Origin: an uncultured Clostridia bacterium
GTDB taxonomy: Bacteria; Bacillota; Clostridia; Oscillospirales; Acutalibacteraceae
Assembly (NCBI GenBank): GCA_947624755.1
Contig: CANQLQ010000133.1
Span: forward strand, 1-5,803
Length of the DNA: 5,803 nucleotides
Direction of reading: 5' to 3'
Below the pieces are notes generated by a model. It worked only from the letters and a program-made list of their open reading frames with translations. It had not been told where the DNA came from and did no database searches. Both the position numbers and the translations under genes were made by a program. Positions 1 to 5,060 of the stretch are shown in pieces. Position 1 is the stretch's first letter. The number at the start of each line of letters is the position of its first letter.

Positions 1-228
1 GCAAAGGACTACAAGGGTCTTGAAATTATGGACCGTGTAGGCGGCGGCGACTCATTCGCAAGCGGTCTTATCTACGGTCTTATGACCTTCGCCGACGCTG
101 AAATCGCAGTAAACTACGGTGCGGCTCACGGCGCTCTTGCAATGACTACTCCGGGCGACACCACAATGGCAAGCAAAAAGGAAGTTGAGGCTGTTATGGG
201 CGGCGCAGGCGCAAGAGTTCAAAGATAA
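1..228 (+). CDS. kdgK: PfkB-family sugar kinase, C-terminal end only (probably 2-keto-3-deoxygluconate kinase)
   Basis: The open frame enters from the left edge and ends at TAA 226-228, leaving 75 codons. The first visible residues are AKDYKGLEI. They run into DRVGGGDSFASGLIYG, the PfkB C-terminal signature whose Asp (codon 41-51 region, in GGGDS) is the catalytic base of the family. The tail (AAHGALAMTTPGDT, then a final GARVQR) resembles what I recall of Firmicutes 2-dehydro-3-deoxygluconokinases, which phosphorylate KDG to KDPG in the cytoplasm in hexuronate breakdown. That substrate call rests on family resemblance of the C-terminus only; the N-terminal sugar-binding half is outside the window. 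It is followed 48 bp later by an aldolase gene on the same strand, so it is probably in the same operon. Another PfkB sugar kinase specificity is the main alternative. Confidence 0.8.
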   Translation, partial: AKDYKGLEIMDRVGGGDSFASGLIYGLMTFADAEIAVNYGAAHGALAMTTPGDTTMASKKEVEAVMGGAGARVQR

Positions 229-234
229 TTTAAG

Positions 235-276
235 AAAGGAAGCGGTGTTTCCTGTTTTGCACCGCGCAAAATAAAA
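235..276 (+). promoter_or_regulatory. Aldolase ribosome-binding site with a hairpin between Shine-Dalgarno and AUG
   Basis: The only good Shine-Dalgarno-like sequence before the aldolase is AAAGGA at 235-240, 36 nt from the ATG at 277, far beyond the usual 5-10 nt. The gap contains an inverted repeat: GCGGTG (242-247) pairs with CACCGC (260-265), with a further possible U-G pair inside. If folded, the stem leaves about 12 unpaired nt between Shine-Dalgarno and AUG. The reading frame is open back to the previous stop but holds no ATG, GTG or TTG, so no upstream start explains the distance. The last bases before ATG are A-rich. The pairing is seen; the bridging role is inference. Confidence 0.5.
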
Positions 277-1125
277 ATGGCACTTGCTAATTTAAGAGAT
301 TTGCTCGCTGACGCAAAAGCAAAAAACTATGCTGTAGGTTCATTTTCAATTGCAAATATGGAAATGGTACTCGGCGTTATCAAAGCGGCGGAAGAAACAA
401 AATCACCGATTATTTTACAAATTGCAGAAGTAAGGCTCAATTATTCTCCGCTCGCTCTTATAGGGCCTCTTATGGTTGCGGCGGCAAAGAGGGCAAAGGT
501 TCCCGTTGCTGTTCACCTTGACCACGGTACGACCCTTGAATGTATTAAGCAGGCGCTTGAGCTTGGCTTTACATCGGTTATGTTTGACGGTTCGCATCTT
601 CCGCTCGAAGAAAATATTGAGAAAACAAAAAAGGTTGTCGAAATGGCAAAGCCGTACGGTGCGGCGGTTGAAGCCGAAATCGGCTGTGTCGGCGGCAGCG
701 AGGACGGAAGCAAAGATATCGCCATGCGCTGCACTTCTCCCGCTCAGGCGGCAAAATTTTATTCGGCAACCGAAGTCGACGCCCTTGCAATTGCGATAGG
801 TAATGCCCACGGTTTCTATAAAGAAGCTCCCAATCTTCGTTTTGATATACTTGAAAATGTTCGCGGCTGTGTAGATGTTCCTCTTGTTCTTCACGGCGGC
901 ACAGGAATCAGCGAAGAGGACTTTATTCGCTGCCACCAAAGCGGTATTAAAAAAATCAATATAGCAACCGCAACCTTTGCAAGCGTTGAAAAAAACGTAA
1001 GAAAAGGTTATACTGAGGGCTCTATAGGCGGCTACTATGACCTTCACGCCGCTGAAATTGAAGGCGCATACCAAAACGCGAAGAAGCACATGGAAATCTT
1101 TTATTCAGTCGGAAAAGCTGAATAA
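277..1125 (+). CDS. iolJ: Class II ketose-bisphosphate aldolase (likely 6-phospho-5-dehydro-2-deoxygluconate aldolase role)
   Basis: A 282-residue zinc-dependent TIM-barrel aldolase, about the usual length for the FbaA/GatY/KbaY/IolJ family. Visible landmarks are HLDHG at 80-84 (catalytic Asp82, zinc ligand His83), VEAEIG at 131-136 (Glu134), GNAHG at 175-179 (zinc ligand His178), LHGGTG at 205-210 (zinc ligand His206), and KINIAT at 226-231 (phosphate and substrate loop). The NIAT form and the AIAIGNAHG segment look closer to the GatY/KbaY branch than to glycolytic FBA, which usually reads NVNT there. The next gene is iolC, whose product is the substrate of IolJ, giving dihydroxyacetone phosphate plus malonate semialdehyde. 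The substrate is therefore inferred from neighbourhood; fructose- or tagatose-1,6-bisphosphate remain possible. ATG 277 is the only usable start. The family call is near certain, the symbol is tentative. Confidence 0.9.
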   Translation: MALANLRDLLADAKAKNYAVGSFSIANMEMVLGVIKAAEETKSPIILQIAEVRLNYSPLALIGPLMVAAAKRAKVPVAVHLDHGTTLECIKQALELGFTSVMFDGSHLPLEENIEKTKKVVEMAKPYGAAVEAEIGCVGGSEDGSKDIAMRCTSPAQAAKFYSATEVDALAIAIGNAHGFYKEAPNLRFDILENVRGCVDVPLVLHGGTGISEEDFIRCHQSGIKKINIATATFASVEKNVRKGYTEGSIGGYYDLHAAEIEGAYQNAKKHMEIFYSVGKAE

Positions 1126-1188
1126 TCAAATAAGGGAAGAACGTCAAACCGGCGCTTTCCAAACCTTCAAACGAAAGGAAATACTATT

Positions 1189-2205
1189 ATGAAGTACATT
1201 GAATTTGACCAAAGCAAACCGCTTGATGTAATCCCCATCGGCAGAGTTGCGATTGATTTTAACCCGACAGATATGAACAGACCTCTTTCCGAAAGCTGCA
1301 ACTTCAACAAATACGTTGGCGGCTCACCTGCCAATATTGCAGTAGGTCTTGCAAGGCTCGGAAAAAAAGTCGGTTTTATCGGCAAGGTTTCCGACGACCA
1401 GCACGGCGACTTTGTTATCGACTATTTTAAAAAAGACGGTATTGACACTTCAAATATTTTCAGAGCAAAGAACGGCGAGAAGCTCGGTCTTACTTTTACC
1501 GAAATCAAAAGCCCTTTTGAAAGCAGTATTCTTATGTATCGTGACTGCGTTGCCGACCTTATGCTCGATGTAAGCGAAATCAGCGAAGAATACATAAAAA
1601 GCGCAAAAGCTATTGTTATTTCCGGCACTGCGCTTTCACAAAGTCCGTCAAGAGAAGCCGCTCTAAAGGCAATGATGCTTGCAAAAAAGAACGGTGTTGT
1701 TGTAATTTTTGATATTGACTATCGTGCATATACCTGGAAGAACAAAGACGAAATTTCAATTTACTATTCAATGGTTGCAAGAAACAGCGACATAATTCTC
1801 GGCTCAAGAGAAGAATACGACCTCACAGAGGCTATTACAGGCGTTTGTGGTTCTGACGAAGAAAGCGCAAAGCTTTGGCACAGCTACGGTAACAAAATCG
1901 TTATTATCAAGCACGGAAAAGATGGTTCGACCGCATACACAAATGACGGTAAGAGCTATTCGATAAAGCCGTTCCCTGTTAAGGCTATGAAGGGCTTCGG
2001 CGGCGGTGACGGTTATGCTTCTGCATTTATCCGCTGTCTGCTTGAAGGTTGGGAAATGATTGACGCTCTTGAATTTGGTACAGCCAGCGCATCAATGCTT
2101 ATTTCCGCTCACAGTTGTTCGGCGGCTATGCCGAGCGTTGAAGCAATTGAAAAATTCATCAAAGAAGAAAAAGAGCTTTACGGTGAAATGGTAGCCCGTG
2201 TCTGA
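1189..2205 (+). CDS. iolC: 5-dehydro-2-deoxygluconokinase (myo-inositol catabolism)
   Basis: A 338-residue PfkB-family kinase that phosphorylates 2-deoxy-5-keto-D-gluconic acid with ATP in the cytosolic inositol pathway. It matches my recollection of Bacillus subtilis IolC over its length: PIGRVAIDFNP near 16-26, the first PfkB signature KYVGGSPANIAVGLARLG at 41-58 followed by VGFIGKVSDDQHG, then LTFTEIKSP (101-109), SILMYRDCVADL (113-124), SGTALSQSPSREA (145-157), DIDYRAYTWK (175-184) and VIIKHGKDGS (238-247). The ATP-site signature is GFGGGDGYASAF (269-280) with catalytic Asp274. B. subtilis has GAGDS here, so GGGDG is a departure, although the Asp is kept. ATG 1189 has AAAGGA at 1174-1179, 9 nt away. 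The gene lies 63 bp after the aldolase on the same strand and is the last gene of the operon in this window; no clear terminator follows. Confidence 0.9.
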   Translation: MKYIEFDQSKPLDVIPIGRVAIDFNPTDMNRPLSESCNFNKYVGGSPANIAVGLARLGKKVGFIGKVSDDQHGDFVIDYFKKDGIDTSNIFRAKNGEKLGLTFTEIKSPFESSILMYRDCVADLMLDVSEISEEYIKSAKAIVISGTALSQSPSREAALKAMMLAKKNGVVVIFDIDYRAYTWKNKDEISIYYSMVARNSDIILGSREEYDLTEAITGVCGSDEESAKLWHSYGNKIVIIKHGKDGSTAYTNDGKSYSIKPFPVKAMKGFGGGDGYASAFIRCLLEGWEMIDALEFGTASASMLISAHSCSAAMPSVEAIEKFIKEEKELYGEMVARV

Positions 2206-2253
2206 TAGGTTAAAACAGAGCGAACCTTTGGAGTCTGCCTATTTAAAGAAGCC

Positions 2254-2790
2254 TTACTGTCTGTCCGACTTTTTTTCGTACTTGAGATGAATTGACCGTC
2301 TTGCATATTCCTCAAGGTCATAGGTAGGCTCTTCATAATCGCTTTGCGTTTTCCACGGATATTTATTACGTATATATTTATTATCTTTCTTTTCTTTCTT
2401 GTTTGTGTGCATTTGATGTGCGGCCGATGTGCAGCCGCTGTGCGTTTGAAGTGCATTTTGCTGTGCGGATTTTTCTTCTGATGCCGGCTCAAGCACCGTA
2501 ATTAAACGGTTTTTGCTTGTCGTTTGCTGTTCAATCAGTTGTGCATTTTCAAAGTTTTTCAGGATTCTATGTACCTTATATTCATCGACGTTTGTTTTTT
2601 CGGCTATACTCTTTCTGCTTGTAATAAACTGACCTTTTTTAAGCTCGATAGGTTTGCCGTTAAACAGGATTTGCCGGGATTTATATGCTGCACTCCTTAA
2701 AAGAAAAATCCACACTGCAAGATAGTGCGGGTCATGGTTGATGACACCGTTTTCAAAAATGTTTCGTTCAACTTTAAACCATGAATCCAA
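2254..2790 (-). CDS. Phage/conjugative-element replication initiator-like winged-helix protein (DnaD-like N-terminus)
   Basis: A 178-residue protein read leftward. The start is TTG (2788-2790), supported by AGGAG on the - strand at 2799-2803, 8 nt away; there is no in-frame ATG nearby. Residues 1-50 (MDSWFKVERNIFEN, then HYLAVWIFLL) and 50-96 (LKKGQFITSRKSIAEKT, YKVHRILKNFENAQLIEQQ, NRLITVLE) form the winged-helix N-terminal module I know from prophage and integrative-element replisome organizers. A low-complexity linker follows (about 101-150, rich in Q, H, N, K), then a short tail (YDLEEYARRSIHLKYEKK, 157-174). It is shorter than full DnaD proteins and shows no evident second domain. The gene converges on iolC with a 48-bp gap, unlike its catabolic neighbour in strand and character, which suggests an inserted element or its relic. 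The linker-coding DNA carries an 11-bp repeat array. Family call good, biochemical role inferred. Confidence 0.75.
   Translation of the reverse strand: MDSWFKVERNIFENGVINHDPHYLAVWIFLLRSAAYKSRQILFNGKPIELKKGQFITSRKSIAEKTNVDEYKVHRILKNFENAQLIEQQTTSKNRLITVLEPASEEKSAQQNALQTHSGCTSAAHQMHTNKKEKKDNKYIRNKYPWKTQSDYEEPTYDLEEYARRSIHLKYEKKSDRQ
2359..2400. other. A+T-rich tract beside the repeat array, candidate DNA unwinding element
   Basis: By hand count only 6 of these 42 bases are G or C. The tract mixes TATATATTTATTAT-like sequence with a TTTCTTTTCTTTCTT pyrimidine run. It lies 5 bp from the first TGTGC unit and codes for the Lys/Asn/Tyr-rich end of the initiator's linker (about residues 131-144). Repeat arrays next to an easily melted tract are the usual layout of iteron-type origins such as the one inside the lambda O gene. 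The composition is seen; the melting role is inference, since K/N-rich coding alone also gives A+T-rich DNA. Confidence 0.45.
2406..2472. repeat. Iteron-like array: six TGTGC-headed units at 11-bp pitch
   Basis: On the + strand TGTGC begins at 2406, 2417, 2428 and 2439, AGTGC at 2450 and TGTGC at 2462, so the spacing is 11, 11, 11, 11 and 12 bp. Units are TGTGCATTTGA, TGTGCGGCCGA, TGTGCAGCCGC, TGTGCGTTTGA, AGTGCATTTTGC and TGTGCGGATTT. Because 11 is not a multiple of 3, the host protein does not repeat across this stretch (residues about 107-129), so the pattern is not a by-product of a repeated peptide. A pitch of about one helical turn places every core on the same face of DNA, as for cooperative protein binding. 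The likely binder is the initiator encoded by the same gene, by analogy with origins inside phage initiator genes. Confidence 0.65.
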
Positions 2791-2813
2791 TTTATCATCT
2801 CCTAAAAAATAAT

Positions 2814-2839
2814 TGCCCTCACTTATGGGGGCATTTTTT
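2814..2839. terminator. Strong rho-independent terminator, readable in both directions
   Basis: TGCCCTCA (2814-2821) pairs with TGGGGGCA (2826-2833) over 8 bp, including one G-U pair on the + strand reading, around the tetraloop CTTA. It is followed on the + strand by six T (2834-2839). On the - strand the hairpin is followed by ATTATTTTTT (complement of 2804-2813), so it can also act leftward, 11 nt before the AGGAG of the replication-initiator gene. No + strand gene obviously needs it, so the leftward function as an attenuator or insulator in the initiator's leader may be the relevant one. Confidence 0.75.
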
Positions 2840-2843
2840 CATT

Positions 2844-2864
2844 TTTTGCGGATTTTACGCAAAA
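2844..2864. repeat. Short inverted repeat TTTTGCG/CGCAAAA
   Basis: TTTTGCG (2844-2850) and CGCAAAA (2858-2864) form a perfect 7-bp inverted repeat around a 7-base spacer. It lies 10 bp right of the terminator hairpin, in the non-coding stretch where the promoter of the leftward initiator gene must lie. No T run follows directly, so it is not a standard terminator. A repressor operator or the arm of an element end are possibilities; nothing in the window distinguishes them. Confidence 0.35.
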
Positions 2865-2878
2865 CAGGTGAAAATTTT

Positions 2879-3094
2879 TTGGTAATTTATGAATCGGGGC
2901 GATTAGTTAATCGTAGCTTCCTTAATATTCGTTTTCCGCGGGATAAATATTTCGCCAATTGGCAAATGAAGCAGATAGAGGAAGAAATGCTTACTTGCGG
3001 TATTCGGGAAAAGAATGACGATAATGCGTCCGAAAGCTATCAAAAAGGCTTCGTGAACGGCAAAAAAGCGATTATACATTATGAAAAATCATAA
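2879..3094 (+). CDS. Unrecognised small protein, or the remaining 3' end of a broken gene
   Basis: An open frame ends at TAA 3092-3094. The frame is open back to 2813, but that first part lies inside the terminator hairpin and its T-rich flank and reads as low-complexity hydrophobic residues, so I do not accept it. TTG 2879 has a weak AGGTG at 2866-2870, 8 nt away, giving 71 residues. ATG 2966 is the first ATG after that and gives 43 codons including stop, but has no ribosome site. The later part looks like real coding sequence: NIRFPRDKYFANWQMKQIEEEMLTCG, split here as FANWQMKQIEEEML, then SYQKGFVNGKKAIIHYEKS. It is charged and soluble in character, with no signal peptide or membrane segment. 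I do not recognise the family. It may be a gene whose 5' end was lost at an insertion boundary. Confidence 0.35.
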   Translation: MVIYESGRLVNRSFLNIRFPRDKYFANWQMKQIEEEMLTCGIREKNDDNASESYQKGFVNGKKAIIHYEKS

Positions 3095-3113
3095 AATCTT
3101 AAGGTTTCCTTTA

Positions 3114-3156
3114 TTGCCTTATCCGTATTTATATGCTACACTGTAATCAAAGGAGG
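3114..3156 (+). promoter_or_regulatory. Candidate vanR promoter and ribosome-binding site
   Basis: TTGCCT (3114-3119) and TACACT (3137-3142) are separated by 17 bp. A TG at 3134-3135 is placed exactly as in an extended -10 element (TGCTACACT). A small dyad, AAGG-TTT-CCTT (3101-3111), sits just upstream of the -35 and could bind a regulator. The ribosome site AAAGGAGG spans 3149-3156, 5 nt before the vanR ATG. By standard geometry transcription would begin near 3149, giving a leader of only about 13 nt. Sequence match only. Confidence 0.5.
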
Positions 3157-3161
3157 CTGCC

Positions 3162-3848
3162 ATGAAGGAAACAATTCTGATAGTAGAGGATGAAGCTGAA
3201 ATTGCTGAACTTGTGCAGTTGTATCTGAAACAGGACGGTTTTAAGGTACATAAGGCGGCGCTTGCGGCAGATGGGCTGAAAATCATAGAACAGGAGCAGA
3301 TACAACTCGCTTTGCTTGATGTCATGCTGCCGGATATGGACGGATTCACGCTGTGCAGGCGTATAAGGGAAAACCATCTTTTTCCCATTATCATGCTGAC
3401 TGCAAAAACAAGTGATACAGACAAGATTACAGGACTGACCGTTGGAGCGGATGATTATATCACCAAGCCTTTCAACCCTCTTGAAGTTATTGCACGGGTA
3501 AAGACACAACTGCGCCGCTGCACCGTTTATAATACTGCTGCGAGTCCTACGGTTTATGATGCAAACGGACTGTATGTCTGCAAGGAAACGCATATATGTG
3601 AACTGTACGGAAAAGCGATTTCACTTACGCCGTTGGAATTTTCCATTCTTTGGTATCTCTGCGAACGGCATGGAAAAGTCGTTTCTTCGGAGGAATTATT
3701 CGAGGCTGTATGGGGAGAAGATTACCTTGACAGCAGCAATACCGTGATGTCGCATATCGCAAGACTGCGTGAAAAAATGGGCGAAAAACCACGTAAGCCG
3801 AAATTCATTAAAACTGTCTGGGGAGTGGGATATAAAATTGAACCGTAG
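3162..3848 (+). CDS. vanR: VanR-type OmpR-family response regulator
   Basis: A 228-residue two-domain regulator of the usual family length. The receiver domain (about 4-118) has the acidic pair E9-D10, the phospho-acceptor Asp53 in LLDVMLPDMDG, Thr80 in IIMLTAK and Lys102 in DDYITKPF. The OmpR/PhoB-type winged helix (about 148-226) shows LTPLEFSILWYL, VVSSEELFEAVW, recognition helix SNTVMSHIARLREKM (192-206) and the wing IKTVWGVGYKI. It is a cytoplasmic transcription activator expected to be phosphorylated by the kinase encoded next. The overlap with the kinase gene and the vanY gene behind it support a Van-type label; sequence alone does not separate VanR from other OmpR-type regulators with certainty. 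ATG 3162 follows a near-perfect AAAGGAGG. Likely targets are its own promoter and the one before vanY, as in known Van systems. Confidence 0.85.
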   Translation: MKETILIVEDEAEIAELVQLYLKQDGFKVHKAALAADGLKIIEQEQIQLALLDVMLPDMDGFTLCRRIRENHLFPIIMLTAKTSDTDKITGLTVGADDYITKPFNPLEVIARVKTQLRRCTVYNTAASPTVYDANGLYVCKETHICELYGKAISLTPLEFSILWYLCERHGKVVSSEELFEAVWGEDYLDSSNTVMSHIARLREKMGEKPRKPKFIKTVWGVGYKIEP

Positions 3849-4983
3849 TATCTGGAAATATCTGAAATATGCTATCATTCCGTTTATTGTCATTGTTGTA
3901 TGCACTCTGCTGTACATGATAACGGATTGGCTGTCCACAGGCATAATTGCTGATTGGCTGGACAAAAATTTTATGTATGAATACTATGATGAAAACTATA
4001 ATAACGGTTTGCTTGTCCGGAAATTTAATTGGGACGGTTTCAAGAGTTTTTTATTTATAACATTGCTCCTGACAGCATCAGTCGTATCTGTGATATGTAT
4101 CCTGCTTTCTGATTTTCTCAAGCGCCGCAGACGGGAAAAAACGGCGCATCAGGCGGCAATTTATCTCGATCGGTATGCCTTGCGGGAGGTTCCCATTCCG
4201 GCGGAATTTCCTCGTGAGTATGCGGAGATTTTCCTGCGTATTTCAGAGATACGACAGAAAATGCAGGCGCAGGCACAGACCTTGCACAGCGAAACGGAAC
4301 GCAGGAATGACCTTGTCACCTACCTTGCACATGACCTCAAAACGCCCTTGACAAGCGTCATCGGTTATCTGACATTACTGCGGGACGAGCCGGATATTTC
4401 CGTTGAGCTTCGCAATCGTTACACCGGCATTGCCATGAAAAAAGCGGAACGAATGGAAAGTCTGCTTGCGGAGCTGTTTGAAATTACAAGTTTCCGCATT
4501 TCCAATATTGAATTACAAATGCAGACGGTCAATTTTTCCGTTATGCTTTCACAGCTTGCGAATGAATTTCTGCCTTTGCTGAAAGAAAAAGAACTGCAAA
4601 TTGATGAAGACTTCCGACCCGATGTTATGCTTTTGTGTGATGCGGACAAACTGGAGCGTGTTATTGACAATCTTTTGCGTAACGCTATCGCCTACAGCTA
4701 TCCGCAATCCGTCATTCATATGCAGCTTTGGCAAGGAGAGCAGGAAGTTATTTTGAAAATTACAAATAGCGGAAAGACGATACCGCCTGAACAGCTATCA
4801 CGTATTTTTGAACAGTTTTTCCGAATTGATGCCGCACGCAGTTCTACGGGCGGCTCCGGACTGGGGCTTGCCATTGCCAAGCTGCTTGTGGAGGCACACG
4901 GCGGCAGCATCACTGCTCAGAGTGAGAATGAGCACATTTGTTTTTCAGTCAGAATGCCCTATAATAATCATAAAATCGTATGA
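3838..4983 (+). CDS. vanS: VanS-type membrane sensor histidine kinase
   Basis: A 381-residue kinase. I chose TTG 3838, which overlaps vanR by 11 bp, with GGGAG (3820-3824) and GTGGGA (3825-3830) upstream. An ATG at 3769 would overlap vanR by 80 bp and add a hydrophilic stretch before the membrane segment, and the next in-frame ATG falls inside it. Membrane segments lie at about 11-28 and 70-91, enclosing an outside loop of roughly 40 residues. A charged linker (RRRREK, 96-101) and a HAMP-like or coiled region follow. The phospho-accepting His165 lies in LAHDLKTPLTSVIGYL. The N box is DNLLRNAIAYS (277-287), the G1 region TNSGKTIPPE (309-318), the F box IFEQFFRID, and the G2 box GGSGLGLAIAK (338-348). 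The NSGKTIPPE form is, as I recall, typical of VanS relatives. It is expected to sense cell-wall stress or glycopeptide and to switch VanR. Confidence 0.87.
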   Translation: MNRSIWKYLKYAIIPFIVIVVCTLLYMITDWLSTGIIADWLDKNFMYEYYDENYNNGLLVRKFNWDGFKSFLFITLLLTASVVSVICILLSDFLKRRRREKTAHQAAIYLDRYALREVPIPAEFPREYAEIFLRISEIRQKMQAQAQTLHSETERRNDLVTYLAHDLKTPLTSVIGYLTLLRDEPDISVELRNRYTGIAMKKAERMESLLAELFEITSFRISNIELQMQTVNFSVMLSQLANEFLPLLKEKELQIDEDFRPDVMLLCDADKLERVIDNLLRNAIAYSYPQSVIHMQLWQGEQEVILKITNSGKTIPPEQLSRIFEQFFRIDAARSSTGGSGLGLAIAKLLVEAHGGSITAQSENEHICFSVRMPYNNHKIV

Positions 4984-5005
4984 TTTCCACAAGAAAATCT
5001 ATAAG

Positions 5006-5052
5006 TATAATATTCCTCTTTGTGCTAAAATTGCCGCAATAGTACAAGGAGG
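5006..5052 (+). promoter_or_regulatory. Candidate vanY promoter region and ribosome-binding site
   Basis: The 77-bp gap after vanS holds a perfect -10 hexamer TATAAT (5006-5011) with a modest TTTCCA (4984-4989) 16 bp upstream. A second, extended -10 follows: TGCTAAAAT (5023-5031), shaped like the TGCTACACT element before vanR, but with no convincing -35, as expected for an activator-dependent promoter. The ribosome site AAGGAGG (5046-5052) is 8 nt before the vanY ATG. This suggests vanY has its own promoter in addition to read-through. No clear VanR binding repeat was found by eye. Confidence 0.45.
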
Positions 5053-5060
5053 AATTTTTT

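Noticed and set aside
415..1089. A 224-codon open frame antisense to the aldolase gene
   Set aside because: It lies wholly within a strongly supported enzyme gene, has a Cys/Phe/Lys-rich composition typical of an antisense shadow, and has no recognisable domain.
2205..2242. Possible terminator after iolC (AGGTT 2207-2211 with AACCT 2223-2227; ATAGG 2205-2209 with CCTAT 2238-2242)
   Set aside because: The stems are only 5 bp, compete with each other, have long loops and are not followed by a T run.
2406..2472. CRISPR array as an explanation for the regular repeats
   Set aside because: The repeated core is 5 bp with 6-7 bp between copies, far too short for CRISPR repeats and spacers; an iteron-type array fits better.
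2813..2878. N-terminal extension of the 2879-3094 frame from TTG 2813 or ATG 2825
   Set aside because: Both starts fall inside the terminator hairpin, have no sensible ribosome site, and the encoded residues reflect the T-rich tail.
3147..3593. Antisense open frame of 148 codons opposite vanR
   Set aside because: It covers the conserved receiver domain of vanR, has no family resemblance or ribosome site, and is explained by codon bias of the real gene.
3769..3837. Longer VanS starting at ATG 3769
   Set aside because: It would overlap vanR by 80 bp and place a charged 23-residue stretch ahead of the first membrane segment; TTG 3838 has better context and a typical short overlap.
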